Shown here in pieces: positions 1-10,086 of a stretch of DNA of 64,000 nucleotides; the first letter of the stretch is position 1, and every line of letters starts with the position of its first letter. Both the position numbers and the translations under genes were made by a program. The notes below the pieces were generated by a model that did no database searches, was not told the origin of the DNA, and worked only from the letters and a program-made list of their open reading frames with translations. Source of the DNA: Staphylococcus condimenti. Its GTDB lineage: Bacteria; Bacillota; Bacilli; Staphylococcales; Staphylococcaceae. The stretch lies in the NCBI RefSeq assembly GCF_001618885.1, contig NZ_CP015114.1, positions 372,001 to 436,000 of the forward strand, given 5' to 3'.

Positions 1-407
1 GTCATCTCGATTCTATTTCCGGCAATAATTTGTCTAAGAATGCAATATTAATCGGAGATTTAATTAGTGCGCATTTTTATACTCTTACTGCTGAAATTAA
101 TGATTCAGCATATCTAGAAGCAATGAGCAGTGCAATTATAAAAGTGAATGAATTTAAAACTTCATTACACTATAAACAACTAGATAGAGAAAAAATTAAA
201 GATGCAATTCTTTACATCGAAACTATATTTCCGACGATTACCATTCAACATTTCAAACCGCAATCAGACTTAAGCGGTATTACAGAAAGTTTAACAGTGT
301 ATGCTGCCGAAAATCATCCAGCGTATTTAAAAGAATATTCAGAAACAGAACTCAATCAAATTTTTGAAGAAATGAATAGTAACATAAAACAAAGTAGAGG
401 TAATTAA
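1..407 (+). CDS. hepS: Heptaprenyl diphosphate synthase component I (HepS), 3' part
   Basis: This is the C-terminal part of the small, non-catalytic subunit of heptaprenyl diphosphate synthase, which works with HepT to make the C35 side chain of menaquinone. The reading frame is open from base 3, before the first possible start (TTG at 30), so the gene begins outside the window and about 134 codons are visible. It ends one base before menG, and hepT follows; hepS-menG-hepT is the classic Firmicutes order. The subunit has weak sequence conservation and no catalytic motifs, so the call rests on context plus the helical, acidic C-terminus. Confidence 0.85.
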   Translation, partial: HLDSISGNNLSKNAILIGDLISAHFYTLTAEINDSAYLEAMSSAIIKVNEFKTSLHYKQLDREKIKDAILYIETIFPTITIQHFKPQSDLSGITESLTVYAAENHPAYLKEYSETELNQIFEEMNSNIKQSRGN

Positions 408-408
408 A

Positions 409-1134
409 ATGGCTAAAAATAAAGCAGAAAAAGAGAAAGTCCATAAAGTATTTCAAAACATATCTACAAATTACGATAAACTAAATAACATCATCAGCTT
501 TGAACAACATAAAGTTTGGCGTAAACGTGTTATGAAGTCAATGCAAGTTAAAAAAGGAAGCAAAGCTTTAGACGTATGTTGTGGTACTGCGGACTGGACA
601 ATTGCATTAAGTAAAGCTGTTGGTCCTACAGGAGAAGTAATTGGATTAGATTTCAGTGAAAATATGCTGAAAGTTGGAGAAGAAAAGACTAAAAATATGT
701 CTAATATTCAACTTGTACAAGGTGATGCAATGGATTTACCTTTTGACGATAATGAATTTGATTATGTCACTATAGGTTTTGGACTCAGAAACATTCCTGA
801 CTATGTAATTGCCTTAAAAGAGATGAATCGTGTACTAAAACCAGGTGGAATGGCTGTATGTTTAGAAACAAGTCAACCAACCATTCCTGTTTTCAAACAA
901 GGTTATCAACTTTATTTTAAATTTATAATGCCAATTTTTGGTAAATTATTTGCTAAATCAAAAGAGGAATATGAGTGGTTACAACAATCTGCATTCAACT
1001 TCCCAGATCGTGATGAACTAAAAGCACTTTTTCAACTTGCTGGATTTAAAAATGTTGAAATCAAAAGCTTTACTGGCGGGGTAGCAGCGATGCATTTAGG
1101 ATATAAGGAAAAAGAAACAGCAAAAGGTGATTAA
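409..1134 (+). CDS. menG: Demethylmenaquinone methyltransferase (MenG/UbiE)
   Basis: This SAM-dependent methyltransferase carries out the last step of menaquinone synthesis, demethylmenaquinone to menaquinone. The 241-residue protein has the UbiE N-terminal signature ([10 protein letters not shown], about residues 14-23), SAM motif I ([11 protein letters not shown], 53-63), an acidic motif II ([10 protein letters not shown]) and the family block FGLRNIPD near residue 124. Length is typical of the family. ATG 409 follows an AGAGGT ribosome site and comes right after the hepS stop, so the genes are probably translationally coupled. The product acts at the membrane face on the quinone made by HepS/HepT. 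Confidence 0.95.
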   Translation: MAKNKAEKEKVHKVFQNISTNYDKLNNIISFEQHKVWRKRVMKSMQVKKGSKALDVCCGTADWTIALSKAVGPTGEVIGLDFSENMLKVGEEKTKNMSNIQLVQGDAMDLPFDDNEFDYVTIGFGLRNIPDYVIALKEMNRVLKPGGMAVCLETSQPTIPVFKQGYQLYFKFIMPIFGKLFAKSKEEYEWLQQSAFNFPDRDELKALFQLAGFKNVEIKSFTGGVAAMHLGYKEKETAKGD

Positions 1135-1135
1135 T

Positions 1136-2092
1136 GTGGATAAGTTGAACATTAATAGAGAGATTAAGAAAATTGAAAAAGAATTAAAAAATACTATAAA
1201 AAGTAGTAACCCTATCTTAGAAGAAGCGTCTTTGCATCTACTATCATCAGGTGGTAAAAGAGTCCGTCCTTCATTTGTTATATTAAGTAGTGAGTATGGC
1301 GTAGACCCTCGAAACGAAGATACTTATAAAATAGCTGTTTCTTTGGAACTTATTCATATGGCTACATTAGTTCATGATGATGTCATTGATCGTAGTGATA
1401 AAAGAAGAGGGCGTCTTACAATTAGTAAAAAATGGGATCAAGAAACTGCCATTTTAACCGGCAACTACTTATTGGCACTGGCACTTAATAATATTTCTTC
1501 AATTCAAGATAAAAGAATACATATGATTTTATCGAATGCTATTGTAGATGTGTGCAGAGGTGAATTGTTCCAATTCCAAGACCAATTCAATAGTAATCAA
1601 ACCATTACAAATTATTTACGTAGGATTAATCGTAAAACAGCCTTGCTGATACAACTTGCAACTGAGCTTGGAGCATTGTCTGCGAATGCAGATTTAAAGA
1701 CTGCTAATAAACTAAAACGTATAGGCCATTATATTGGAATGAGCTTTCAAATTGTAGATGATGTATTAGATTTTACAAGCACCGAAAAACAACTTGGCAA
1801 ACCTGTCGGCAGTGATTTAATGAACGGACATCTTACATTGCCGGTGCTTTTAGAAACGAGAAAAAACCCTCAATTCAAAGCAGTGATTAAATCTTTAAGT
1901 CCTAGTAGTCCAAAAGAAGACTTTGACTACTGTGTTGATTATATTCGAACATCAGAAAGCATAAAAACTTCAAAAGAAATCAGTAAGCATTATCTCAATA
2001 AGGCTCTAAAAATTTTGGATGAACTTGAAATCAGTCCAGCATCCTCTTGGTTTAAAAAACTAATCAAACGTATGGAATCTCGAAACGCTTGA
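1136..2092 (+). CDS. hepT: Heptaprenyl diphosphate synthase component II (HepT)
   Basis: This is the catalytic trans-prenyltransferase subunit that elongates farnesyl diphosphate with IPP to heptaprenyl diphosphate for menaquinone-7. Diagnostic motifs are GGKRVRP (about residue 39), the first aspartate-rich motif DDVID (about 81) and the second, DDVLD (about 208). The open frame reaches GTG 1127, but that codon lies inside the ribosome-binding stretch AAAGGTGA (1124-1131). GTG 1136 is therefore the better start and gives 318 residues, one base gap after menG. It closes the hepS-menG-hepT operon. Confidence 0.93.
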   Translation: MDKLNINREIKKIEKELKNTIKSSNPILEEASLHLLSSGGKRVRPSFVILSSEYGVDPRNEDTYKIAVSLELIHMATLVHDDVIDRSDKRRGRLTISKKWDQETAILTGNYLLALALNNISSIQDKRIHMILSNAIVDVCRGELFQFQDQFNSNQTITNYLRRINRKTALLIQLATELGALSANADLKTANKLKRIGHYIGMSFQIVDDVLDFTSTEKQLGKPVGSDLMNGHLTLPVLLETRKNPQFKAVIKSLSPSSPKEDFDYCVDYIRTSESIKTSKEISKHYLNKALKILDELEISPASSWFKKLIKRMESRNA

Positions 2093-2111
2093 TAAATCAG
2101 GCAAATAATTA

Positions 2112-2140
2112 TTGAAAGCGTTTCACTAAACTGTTAAAAT
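2112..2140 (+). promoter_or_regulatory. ndk promoter with overlapping cre (CcpA) box
   Basis: A good sigma-A promoter, TTGAAA (2112-2117), 17 bp, TAAAAT (2135-2140), lies between hepT and ndk. The -35 hexamer is part of TTGAAAGCGTTTCAC (2112-2126), which matches the catabolite-responsive element consensus WTGAAARCGYTTWNN at 14 of 15 positions and has symmetric TGAAA/TTTCA arms. A CcpA dimer there would block RNA polymerase, so glucose repression of ndk is predicted. Binding itself is inference. Confidence 0.7.
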
Positions 2141-2197
2141 TATATTGTATTTAATTTAACGCATCAAAATACACAATTATTCAGGAGGATTTGAGAA

Positions 2198-2650
2198 ATG
2201 GAAAGAACTTTTCTAATGATTAAACCAGACGGCGTACAACGCAAATTAGTTGGTGAAATCATCACTCGTTTAGAGAAAAAAGGATTAAAACTTGTTGGCG
2301 GGAAATTTATGACTGTTTCCAAAGAAAAAGCAGAAACACATTATGGTGAACATGCTGATAAGCCATTCTACGAAGGTTTAGTTTCATTCATTACTTCAGC
2401 ACCAGTATTTGCTATGGTAGTAGAAGGAGATAACGTAGTAGAAGTAACAAGAAATATGATTGGTAAAACAAATCCAACTGAAGCAGCACCAGGCACTATC
2501 AGAGGTGACTTAGGACTTACTGTAGGGCGTAATGTGATTCATGGATCAGATTCAGTTGAATCTGCTAAGAGAGAAATCAGCCTTTGGTTCGAACCTAATG
2601 AACTAAGTGTTTACACTGCAAACGACGAAGAATGGTTATACGAAAATTAA
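2198..2650 (+). CDS. ndk: Nucleoside diphosphate kinase
   Basis: The enzyme transfers the gamma phosphate of ATP to nucleoside diphosphates through a phosphohistidine. The 150-residue length is standard. The start [15 protein letters not shown] and the block RNVIHGSDS, with active-site His115, are diagnostic; the substrate loop GTIRGD is at about 99-104. ATG 2198 follows a strong AGGAGG ribosome site. It stands alone between its own promoter and a strong terminator, so it is probably monocistronic. Confidence 0.98.
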   Translation: MERTFLMIKPDGVQRKLVGEIITRLEKKGLKLVGGKFMTVSKEKAETHYGEHADKPFYEGLVSFITSAPVFAMVVEGDNVVEVTRNMIGKTNPTEAAPGTIRGDLGLTVGRNVIHGSDSVESAKREISLWFEPNELSVYTANDEEWLYEN

Positions 2651-2683
2651 TATAAAGTATACATTTAAAAATTCATTTTATCC

Positions 2684-2729
2684 AAATAAACCAGATTGAA
2701 ATTTTCTATTTCAATCTGGTTTATTTTTT
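2684..2729 (+). terminator. Rho-independent terminator after ndk
   Basis: Long perfect hairpin: AAATAAACCAGATTGAAAT pairs with ATTTCAATCTGGTTTATTT across a five-base loop and runs into a T tract. It isolates ndk from the aro operon. Confidence 0.93.
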
Positions 2730-2874
2730 CACTTAATTTCCATAAAGTTATCAAAAGATTCTAAATCCTTCGTCTTTTATAAAAATTTTTTGTACTTCAT
2801 ACTTTTTACCTATGATATGATAAAGGGTATACTTAATAATAGTAACTTAAAATATTGAATGGAGTGAAAGCGTA

Positions 2875-4041
2875 ATGAGATTTTTAACATCGGGAGAATC
2901 CCATGGTCCTCAATTAACAGTTATCATAGAAGGTGTTCCTGCCAATTTAAAAATTACCGCAGAGGACATAAATGAAGAGATGTTTAAACGTCAAGGTGGA
3001 TATGGACGCGGTAGAAGAATGAAAATTGAAAAAGATGCAGTCGAAATTGTATCCGGCGTTAGAAATGGATATACGCTTGGCAGTCCAGTAACAATTGTAG
3101 TAACAAATGATGACTTCACACACTGGAGAAACATTATGGGTGTTGCACCTATTTCTGAAGAAGAACAAGAACAAATGAAACGTACTATTTCTAAACCACG
3201 CCCTGGGCATGCGGATTTAATCGGAGGTATTAAATATAACCACCGTGACTTAAGAAACGTATTAGAACGTTCATCAGCACGTGAAACGGCTGCAAGAGTT
3301 GCTGTAGGCGCTGTTTGCAAAATCTTATTAAAACAACTTGGCATAAATGTATTAAGTCGTGTTGTCGAAATCGGAGGTATCAAAGATGATACAGATTACG
3401 ATTTAGAGACTATAAAAAAACATGAAGACAGTAATGATGTACGTGTTGTAAATGAAGATATCGCACAAGAAATCAGAGACAAAATTGATCAAGCCAAAAA
3501 AGACGGAGATTCTTTAGGAGGCGTTGTACAAGTCATTGTAGAAAATATGCCAGTAGGTGTTGGAAGTTATGTACACTATGACCGTAAACTTGATGGTAGA
3601 ATCGCTCAAGGTGTAGTAGGTATCAATGCCTTTAAAGGTGTAAGCTTTGGTGAAGGTTTTAAAGCAGCTGAAAAACCAGGAAGTCAAATTCAAGATCCAA
3701 TTCTTTATAATGAAACAGAAGGTTACACACGTGCTTCTAATCATTTAGGAGGTTTAGAAGGTGGTATGAGTAATGGTATGCCTATCATCGTAAATGGTGT
3801 AATGAAACCTATACCTACTTTATATAAACCGTTAGCCTCAGTTGACATTGAAACTAAAGAACCGTTTAAAGCTACAATAGAACGTTCGGACAGCTGTGCT
3901 GTGCCTGCTGCTAGTATTGTATGTGAGCATGCTGTTGCATTTGAAATTACAAAGACATTAGTAGAAGAGTTTCAATCTAACTATATGGAACAGTTGCAAC
4001 AACAAGTTGACGAGAGACGCTTGCGCAATATTGAATTTTAA
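2875..4041 (+). CDS. aroC: Chorismate synthase
   Basis: AroC makes chorismate from 5-enolpyruvylshikimate-3-phosphate, the last step of the shikimate pathway, using reduced FMN. The 388-residue protein carries all family signatures: GESHGP at residues 7-12, GGYGRGRRM near 41, the [14 protein letters not shown] block and [12 protein letters not shown] near 297. ATG 2875 follows GGAGTG. It heads an aroC-aroB-aroA operon with short gaps (15 and 9 nt). That leads to menaquinone, folate and aromatic amino acids, which suits its place beside the menaquinone genes. Confidence 0.98.
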   Translation: MRFLTSGESHGPQLTVIIEGVPANLKITAEDINEEMFKRQGGYGRGRRMKIEKDAVEIVSGVRNGYTLGSPVTIVVTNDDFTHWRNIMGVAPISEEEQEQMKRTISKPRPGHADLIGGIKYNHRDLRNVLERSSARETAARVAVGAVCKILLKQLGINVLSRVVEIGGIKDDTDYDLETIKKHEDSNDVRVVNEDIAQEIRDKIDQAKKDGDSLGGVVQVIVENMPVGVGSYVHYDRKLDGRIAQGVVGINAFKGVSFGEGFKAAEKPGSQIQDPILYNETEGYTRASNHLGGLEGGMSNGMPIIVNGVMKPIPTLYKPLASVDIETKEPFKATIERSDSCAVPAASIVCEHAVAFEITKTLVEEFQSNYMEQLQQQVDERRLRNIEF

Positions 4042-4056
4042 AAAAGGTGATTTCAA

Positions 4057-5133
4057 ATGGAATTAATGACAACTTATAAAAGTAATAACTATCCAATTAT
4101 AATAAAAAATAATGCGACTACAGAATTAAAAGATTTACTTTCACCATATCGAGACGTTGTATTTATTGTAGATAAAAATGTTGAGCATGCACTTCCAGAA
4201 AAAATTCAACAGGCACTATCTTCTGCTAGTTCAGACCAATTTACACATCTATTAAAAGTCGAGGGCAATGAAACAACTAAAACTTTTCCTGTTTATCAAC
4301 AAATTGTGGAAGAACTATTAGAACAGAGTATTACAAGAAACACTTGTATTGTTGCAATTGGTGGCGGTGTCACAGGAGATTTTGCAGGTTTTGTTGCTGC
4401 AACTCTTTTAAGAGGAGTAGACTTTATTCAGGTACCTACAACTATATTAGCGCACGATTCAAGTGTTGGTGGAAAAGTGGGGATAAATACACCACAAGGA
4501 AAAAATTTAGTAGGTGCTTTTTATCGTCCAACAGCAGTTTTATATGATTTAGAGTTTTTGAACACATTACCTTATACAGAAATATCTAGCGGGTACGCTG
4601 AAGTATATAAACATGCACTATTAAACGGTAAAGATGCTCAATTAGAAATTGAAACTGCTTTTCCTAATAAAGAAGCGTTAGAATCACTTGAAAATTTAGA
4701 TGAATTTTTACTCAAAGGTATTCAAACAAAATTAAATATAGTACTAGAAGATGAACATGAACAAGGAAAACGTAAGTTTTTGAATTTAGGCCATACATTT
4801 GGACATGCGATAGAATATAACCAAAAAATACCTCATGGGCATGCTGTTATAATCGGTATTTTATATCAATTCATTGTTGCAAATGAATTGTTAAATACAC
4901 AGTATGACATTATGCACTATATTAACTATTTCAAAAACTTGAATTATCCTATTGAAATAGTCTTAAACAGCAACTTTAATTCATTATTATCATTAATGTC
5001 TAAAGACAAGAAAAATGATAAATCCGGTATTCAAATGGTATTATTAAAAGATATCGGAAACCCTGAAGTTACGCATGTTAATGACGAAATACTCGAGAAG
5101 TCTTTTGAAACATTACAAAATTACCTAAAGTGA
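4057..5133 (+). CDS. aroB: 3-Dehydroquinate synthase
   Basis: AroB cyclises DAHP to 3-dehydroquinate, step two of the shikimate pathway, using NAD and a divalent metal. The 358-residue length is normal. Motifs seen are the NAD-binding glycine-rich run GGGVTGDFAGF, SSVGGKVGIN, the metal-ligand segment SSGYAEVYKH, and the two histidine segments LNLGHTFGHAIE and PHGHAV. The start ATG 4057 is preceded by AAAGGTGAT; a second ATG three codons on is also possible. It sits between aroC and aroA. Confidence 0.97.
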   Translation: MELMTTYKSNNYPIIIKNNATTELKDLLSPYRDVVFIVDKNVEHALPEKIQQALSSASSDQFTHLLKVEGNETTKTFPVYQQIVEELLEQSITRNTCIVAIGGGVTGDFAGFVAATLLRGVDFIQVPTTILAHDSSVGGKVGINTPQGKNLVGAFYRPTAVLYDLEFLNTLPYTEISSGYAEVYKHALLNGKDAQLEIETAFPNKEALESLENLDEFLLKGIQTKLNIVLEDEHEQGKRKFLNLGHTFGHAIEYNQKIPHGHAVIIGILYQFIVANELLNTQYDIMHYINYFKNLNYPIEIVLNSNFNSLLSLMSKDKKNDKSGIQMVLLKDIGNPEVTHVNDEILEKSFETLQNYLK

Positions 5134-5142
5134 GTGAAATGA

Positions 5143-6441
5143 ATGACTAAAACTGAAACAATTAAGTTACAAGGTCCTTTAAAAGGGGAATTTGAGGTTC
5201 CAGGTGATAAATCAATGACTCACCGTGCAATCATGTTAAGCTCTTTGGCCGAAGGGCAATCTATAATAACAAAACCGCTTCTAGCTGAAGATTGTTTAAG
5301 AACGATGAAAATCTTTGAATTGTTGGGCGTTGAATTTGAAGTTAAAGATGATAAAGTAATTGTCACTTCGCCTGGTTATAAAAACTTTAAAACTCCGCAT
5401 CAAACTTTATATACTGGCAACTCAGGGACCACTACACGCATTATGGCAGGCTTATTAAGCGGTCTAGGAATCCAGTCAGTACTATCAGGTGACGAATCCA
5501 TTGGAAAACGTCCAATGAATCGGGTAATTGATCCGTTAAAAGAAATGGGTGCTTCAATTACAGGCATAGAAAATAACTATACACCACTTGTAATAAATCC
5601 ATCTGAAATACATGGTATTGACTACAAAATGCCTGTTGCTAGCGCACAAGTAAAAAGCGCAATCTTGTTTGCGAGTTTATTTTCTAAAAGTGCTTCAGCA
5701 ATAACAGAAATCGGCATTACAAGAAATCATACTGAGACAATGTTTGAGCACTATCACATCCCGCTAAAAATCAGCGGCACTGTGATTAAAACTATTCCAG
5801 AATCAATTACATCGATTAAAGCCGAAGACTTTACAGTACCAGGAGATATTTCATCAGCAGCATTATTTATAGTCGCCGCTTTGATTACACCTGGCAGTGA
5901 TATCACTATCCATAATGTAGGCATGAATTCGACACGTTCGGGTATTATTGATATCGTAAAAGAAATGAAGGGGAATATTGAAATTATTAACCAAACAAGT
6001 ACTTCAGAACCTACTGCATCTATCAGAATACAATATACTCCTGATTTGCAACCTGCAGAGCTATCTGGAGAACTTATTACGCGTGCAATTGATGAAATAC
6101 CGATAGTAGCACTTTTATGTACGCAAGCAAAAGGTTCAAGTGTTATCAAAGATGCTGAAGAGTTGAAGTATAAAGAAACAAACCGTATTGAAACAACATC
6201 AGACGAACTAGGTTTGCTTGGATTCGAAGTACATCCGACTAATGACGGTTTTATTATTCACCCCTCAAAATTTGAACATGCTGCATCAGTAAGTTCATAT
6301 ACCGATCATCGCATCGGCATGACCCTTGCTATTGCATCTTTATTAAGTGATGAAGCATTAGCAATTAAAAACTTTGATTCAGTTAATACTTCTTTCCCTG
6401 AATTCTTACCGTTATTAAAATCGATTTCACAGAAAGGATAA
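5143..6441 (+). CDS. aroA: 3-Phosphoshikimate 1-carboxyvinyltransferase (EPSP synthase)
   Basis: AroA condenses shikimate-3-phosphate with PEP. The 432-residue protein shows PGDKSMTHR near the N-terminus, the substrate-binding stretch [12 protein letters not shown] near residue 90, KYKETNRI and the C-terminal [11 protein letters not shown]. The N-terminal variant GNSGTTTR (not GNAGTAMR) is typical of class II, Gram-positive EPSP synthases. ATG 5143 follows GAGTGAAATGA. It is the third gene of the aro operon, and the TPR gene starts four bases after its stop. Confidence 0.97.
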   Translation: MTKTETIKLQGPLKGEFEVPGDKSMTHRAIMLSSLAEGQSIITKPLLAEDCLRTMKIFELLGVEFEVKDDKVIVTSPGYKNFKTPHQTLYTGNSGTTTRIMAGLLSGLGIQSVLSGDESIGKRPMNRVIDPLKEMGASITGIENNYTPLVINPSEIHGIDYKMPVASAQVKSAILFASLFSKSASAITEIGITRNHTETMFEHYHIPLKISGTVIKTIPESITSIKAEDFTVPGDISSAALFIVAALITPGSDITIHNVGMNSTRSGIIDIVKEMKGNIEIINQTSTSEPTASIRIQYTPDLQPAELSGELITRAIDEIPIVALLCTQAKGSSVIKDAEELKYKETNRIETTSDELGLLGFEVHPTNDGFIIHPSKFEHAASVSSYTDHRIGMTLAIASLLSDEALAIKNFDSVNTSFPEFLPLLKSISQKG

Positions 6442-6445
6442 TATT

Positions 6446-7693
6446 ATGGAAGACACAAATAAATTAATCGATGATATACACCTGCAAAAAATAGATAATC
6501 TGGATAGTCGAGTTGAAGAAGCGATTACAACATCAGATGATGATACATTATTTTTATTAGGTGAAACATTATATAATTATGGATTAACCCCTCAAGGATT
6601 AGAAGTATTCCGTGCATTATATAATAAATTCCCTGATGAAACTGAACTTTTGAGTTACTTTATAGAAGGATTAATTGCAGAGGATAAGACAGATGAAGCA
6701 TTAGAATATCTGAGCCAAGCTGATCTATCAACTGAAAGATTAATGCTAGAAGCTGATTTATACCAACAAATAAACATGTTAGAAGTAGCTATCGATAAAA
6801 TAGAAGAAGCTATTGAACTTGAACAAAATGACCCAGTTCTACACTTTGCACTAGCTGAATTAATGTATTTTGATGGTCAGTATTTACGTGCTTCAGCAGA
6901 ATATGAAACTGTACTTGAAACAGGTGAATACATGGTAAACGGCGTGAATCTATATGCACGTATGGCAGATAGTGCCTTGCAGAGCGGTAATTATGATGAT
7001 GCTGTTAAGCTTTATGAAGAAATCTCAGAACAAGATATGACCTCTGAAGATTATATGAAGAAAGCCTTAGCATATGAAAAAAATGACTTATTGCAAGAAG
7101 CTGTTAAAATTATGGGTACATTAATGGATAAAGATCCAGACTTCATGCAAGGTTATTATTATATTCAACAACTATACTTACAACAAAAAGATTATAAATC
7201 AGCAATCGAAGTAGGTAAAGAAGGCTTACGTTTAAATCAATTTTATAAAGAATTAATGTTATCTACTGGTAAAATAGAAATCGATCATGGCGATCAGCAA
7301 AATGGTATTGAGTTGTTACTAAAAGCACTTGAATTAGACAGTTCTTATCAAGAACCTTTAATTGAATTAAGTAGTTTGTATCGAACACAAGAAAACAATG
7401 AAGGTATTATTTCGTTGATGCAATTTGCTAATGAAGATGATTTAGATCCTAGATTCATGTGGAATTTAGCTTATGCATTAGGAGCAGAAGAAAGAGATAA
7501 AGAAGCACAACATTTCTTCGATATGGCAAAACCAACCTATGAAAATAATCCTGATTTTCTTGGCGACTATTACTTCTTCTTGATTGAAACAGGACAAATT
7601 GAACAAGCAAAAGCATTGTTGCCGAAATTATTAGAATTAGATCCAAATAACGAAGAATGGCAACAAGAAGCAGAACGTCTTCAACTTTATTAA
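6446..7693 (+). CDS. TPR-repeat protein (YpiA family)
   Basis: A 415-residue soluble, strongly acidic protein built almost wholly of tetratricopeptide-like helical repeats. Several degenerate units with the A-x-x-x-Y/F-x-x-A-L-x-L pattern are visible, for example near residues 105-140, 170-200 and 370-410. There is no signal peptide or membrane segment. It is the widely conserved gene that follows aroA in Firmicutes (YpiA of Bacillus). Its function is not established; a protein-protein scaffold is the only safe inference. It starts four bases after aroA and is probably co-transcribed. Confidence 0.85.
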   Translation: MEDTNKLIDDIHLQKIDNLDSRVEEAITTSDDDTLFLLGETLYNYGLTPQGLEVFRALYNKFPDETELLSYFIEGLIAEDKTDEALEYLSQADLSTERLMLEADLYQQINMLEVAIDKIEEAIELEQNDPVLHFALAELMYFDGQYLRASAEYETVLETGEYMVNGVNLYARMADSALQSGNYDDAVKLYEEISEQDMTSEDYMKKALAYEKNDLLQEAVKIMGTLMDKDPDFMQGYYYIQQLYLQQKDYKSAIEVGKEGLRLNQFYKELMLSTGKIEIDHGDQQNGIELLLKALELDSSYQEPLIELSSLYRTQENNEGIISLMQFANEDDLDPRFMWNLAYALGAEERDKEAQHFFDMAKPTYENNPDFLGDYYFFLIETGQIEQAKALLPKLLELDPNNEEWQQEAERLQLY

Positions 7694-7711
7694 GATGTTG
7701 GTGAAGCAAAT

Positions 7712-8269
7712 ATGATTGATAAAGAAAGTCTCAATTTAAAGAAAAAGAACTTTATTGAATATTTATTATTTCAATATAAGTTTAAATCTAGAATAAGCGT
7801 ATGGTTACTTAATCTAATAAAATCTGATGTTGAACGATTAGATGATATATATTTTGTAGACCAATCTATACCCAATCATCATACATTAGAAATATCTGTT
7901 GTCGATACAGAAAAAATAGCAATTCAATATTACGATAAACAAGTAGATTATAGAAATACCAATGAGATATTCAGACATATTGCTTATGAAAAACCTAAAT
8001 TCGATATTAAAATCAATTTGCCGCATAGAGATATCAGATTAGACGAAATACTCTTGTCACAATTATTACTTTCTCCTGACTATTCATTGCACCTCCATGA
8101 TTTATATGCTGTCACTATGACACCGCAAGCTGAAATATCGTTGATGAATAGGTTGCAAAATACGATTGATATTAGCTTGCAGATACATGACTCTGAATAT
8201 TTCTATAGATTGTCTCATTTATTAAATACACTTAAAGCAAGATCAATCAATTTCCCAACAAAGGATTGA
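7712..8269 (+). CDS. YpiB/UPF0302 family protein
   Basis: A 185-residue cytoplasmic protein with the YpiB N-terminal pattern (KKNFIEYLLFQYKFKSR, residues 11-27), then a mixed alpha/beta middle and a short leucine-rich C-terminus. The family always sits between the YpiA-type TPR gene and the quinol-enzyme or YpjA genes in Firmicutes. Its biochemical role is unknown, although a chaperone-like role in cytochrome b6c complex formation has been suggested for the Bacillus member. No catalytic motif is seen. Confidence 0.85.
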   Translation: MIDKESLNLKKKNFIEYLLFQYKFKSRISVWLLNLIKSDVERLDDIYFVDQSIPNHHTLEISVVDTEKIAIQYYDKQVDYRNTNEIFRHIAYEKPKFDIKINLPHRDIRLDEILLSQLLLSPDYSLHLHDLYAVTMTPQAEISLMNRLQNTIDISLQIHDSEYFYRLSHLLNTLKARSINFPTKD

Positions 8270-8273
8270 AATT

Positions 8274-8888
8274 ATGACATTATCAAATTGGTGGAGATGG
8301 GCGATTTATTCTCGCCCATTTCTTTTGTTTGCATTATTGTGCAATATATTAGGAACGATATATGGTTATATATGGTATGGAAGTCAATTAAAAACTGCAC
8401 CTTGGTATTTCCAAATTTTTATACCTGACAGTCCTACAGCATCCTTATTTTTATGTATTGCTTTGATTTTTTTATTACTTGGAAAAAACAATTCTATTAT
8501 AGAAGCGTTAGCATTTATGACGCTCATAAAATATGGTGTGTGGGCTGTAGTCATGAATCTTATACTATTTTATCAATACGATGAGATTTCTATTAACGGG
8601 ATGATGTTGCTGATTTCACATGGTATTATGGCTTTAGAAGCTATTATATTCTACCCAAGATTTAAAATAAGTTTATTTGGCGGAATCATATCAATACTTT
8701 GGATTTTTCATAATGATTTAATAGATTACGTTTTCATGCAGTTTCCATTTTATCCATTTATAGATTCTCATCTAGAGCTAGTAGCCTATATTGCTTTTAT
8801 TTTAAGCAGCGTTAGTATATTATTATACTTCTACTTAGGGAAATGGACTCAACACATATTGTTTGACCAATCTTTACGTTCTCAGTAA
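8274..8888 (+). CDS. DUF1405 integral membrane protein (YpjA)
   Basis: A 204-residue hydrophobic protein with about six membrane helices, for example residues 14-32, 50-68, 72-100, 105-125 and 165-190. It begins MTLSNWWRW, and aromatic residues line the membrane edges. It matches the DUF1405/YpjA family by length, hydropathy and position after YpiB. The gene starts four bases after the YpiB stop, so the two are coupled. No function is known and none is proposed. Confidence 0.85.
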   Translation: MTLSNWWRWAIYSRPFLLFALLCNILGTIYGYIWYGSQLKTAPWYFQIFIPDSPTASLFLCIALIFLLLGKNNSIIEALAFMTLIKYGVWAVVMNLILFYQYDEISINGMMLLISHGIMALEAIIFYPRFKISLFGGIISILWIFHNDLIDYVFMQFPFYPFIDSHLELVAYIAFILSSVSILLYFYLGKWTQHILFDQSLRSQ

Positions 8889-8914
8889 AATAATGTTATA
8901 AAGGAGTGAGAATT

Positions 8915-9613
8915 TTGTCTTTCATTAGTCTTATTATTTATTTTGCTATATTAATGATTTTACCGCTTTGGGCTCAGCACAAAGTTAAATCAACTTATGA
9001 AAAATATTCACAAGTTCGTTCTACAAGCGGCAAAACTGGACGAGAAGTGGCTGAAGAAATTTTAAACGCCAATGGTATAAATGATGTAGAAGTTTTAGAA
9101 GGCGAAGGTTTCTTATCAGACCATTATGACCCATCTAAAAAAGTAATTCGTTTATCTCCTGCGAACTACAGTCGTCCAAGTGTTGCTGCCACAGCTGTAG
9201 CAGCGCATGAAGTGGGACATGCAATTCAACATCAGCAAGGATATTTCTTCCTTCGCTTCAGAAATGCTTTATTCCCATTAGCAAATATCGGCAGTAATTT
9301 ATCATATCTATTAATCATGGCTGGTATCATTTTGACATCTATGCAGATGGCAATTGGTTCTACAGCATTATGGATTGGTATTTTCTTAATGGCATTTGCT
9401 GTATTATTCTCGATTATTACATTGCCTGTTGAATTCGATGCAAGTAAACGCGCAATGCGAAATATTGAAGCGTTGCATATTGTAAATGATAAAGAATATA
9501 AACATGCGCGCAAAGTTCTAACTGCAGCTGCAATGACTTATGTTGCTTCAACTGCAGTAGCTGTAGCTGAATTATTAAGATTTATCTTAATAGCTCGTTC
9601 TAGTGATAATTAA
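8915..9613 (+). CDS. Membrane zinc metallopeptidase (YugP family)
   Basis: A 232-residue integral-membrane protease-like protein. An N-terminal helix (residues 3-20) is followed by a cytosolic part carrying the zinc signature HEVGH (about 98-102, within AAHEVGHAIQHQ). Two or three more membrane helices (about 120-165 and the C-terminus) flank a conserved EFDASKRA block. An upstream GTG at 8906 falls inside the AAGGAG ribosome site (8901-8906), so TTG 8915, eight bases downstream, is the real start. Substrates are unknown. It ends the aro-led run and a terminator follows. Confidence 0.88.
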   Translation: MSFISLIIYFAILMILPLWAQHKVKSTYEKYSQVRSTSGKTGREVAEEILNANGINDVEVLEGEGFLSDHYDPSKKVIRLSPANYSRPSVAATAVAAHEVGHAIQHQQGYFFLRFRNALFPLANIGSNLSYLLIMAGIILTSMQMAIGSTALWIGIFLMAFAVLFSIITLPVEFDASKRAMRNIEALHIVNDKEYKHARKVLTAAAMTYVASTAVAVAELLRFILIARSSDN

Positions 9614-9631
9614 ACTTATTAATATAATGAG

Positions 9632-9661
9632 ACCTTGTCGATAATTCGGCAAGGTTTTTTT
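9632..9661 (+). terminator. Rho-independent terminator
   Basis: ACCTTGTCG pairs with CGGCAAGGT (one G-T pair) around a six-base loop and is followed by seven T. It closes the aroC-to-metallopeptidase transcript. Confidence 0.93.
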
Positions 9662-9740
9662 GTTGCTTGAAATCCGCTAAAAATGCATAACTAAAAAATA
9701 TGAGATATACTATAAATAATAGAATTAGGAGATGATTGAA

Positions 9741-10058
9741 ATGAAAACAATGGAAGAAATGCAAAAAGAAGTTGATCAATACATCGGTCAATTTAAAGCA
9801 GGGTATTTTTCACCTTTAGCTAACTTAGCACGTTTAACAGAAGAAGTAGGCGAATTAGCTAGGGAAATCAATCATGTCTACGGTGAAAAGAAAAAGAAAG
9901 ACACAGAAGAAGAAAATACCATCAAAGCTGAGTTAGGTGATAATTTATTTGTGCTACTATGTATCGCAAATTCACTTGATATTGATATGACAGAAAGTTT
10001 CAATGAAACAATGCATAAATTCAATATACGTGATAAAAATCGCTTTGAACGTAAATGA
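9741..10058 (+). CDS. MazG-like nucleotide pyrophosphohydrolase
   Basis: A 105-residue all-helical protein with the MazG metal-binding pattern: TEEVGELAREI (about 34-44) and the second helix ELGDNLFVLL (about 71-80). These hold the E-x-x-E and E-x-x-D ligands that bind magnesium for hydrolysis of nucleoside triphosphates. An in-frame ATG at 9732 directly abuts the AGGAG site (9727-9731), so ATG 9741 is the likely start. It corresponds to Bacillus YpjD. The substrate is not known; house-cleaning of non-canonical NTPs is inferred from the family. Confidence 0.85.
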   Translation: MKTMEEMQKEVDQYIGQFKAGYFSPLANLARLTEEVGELAREINHVYGEKKKKDTEEENTIKAELGDNLFVLLCIANSLDIDMTESFNETMHKFNIRDKNRFERK

Positions 10059-10086
10059 TGGTATACAAAGGAGCGACTTTATAATT

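Noticed and set aside
2991-3383. 130-residue minus-strand frame inside aroC
   Set aside because: Shadow frame opposite a conserved enzyme with low-complexity translation.
5754-6149. 131-residue minus-strand frame inside aroA
   Set aside because: Shadow of a well-supported gene; no ribosome site or family resemblance.
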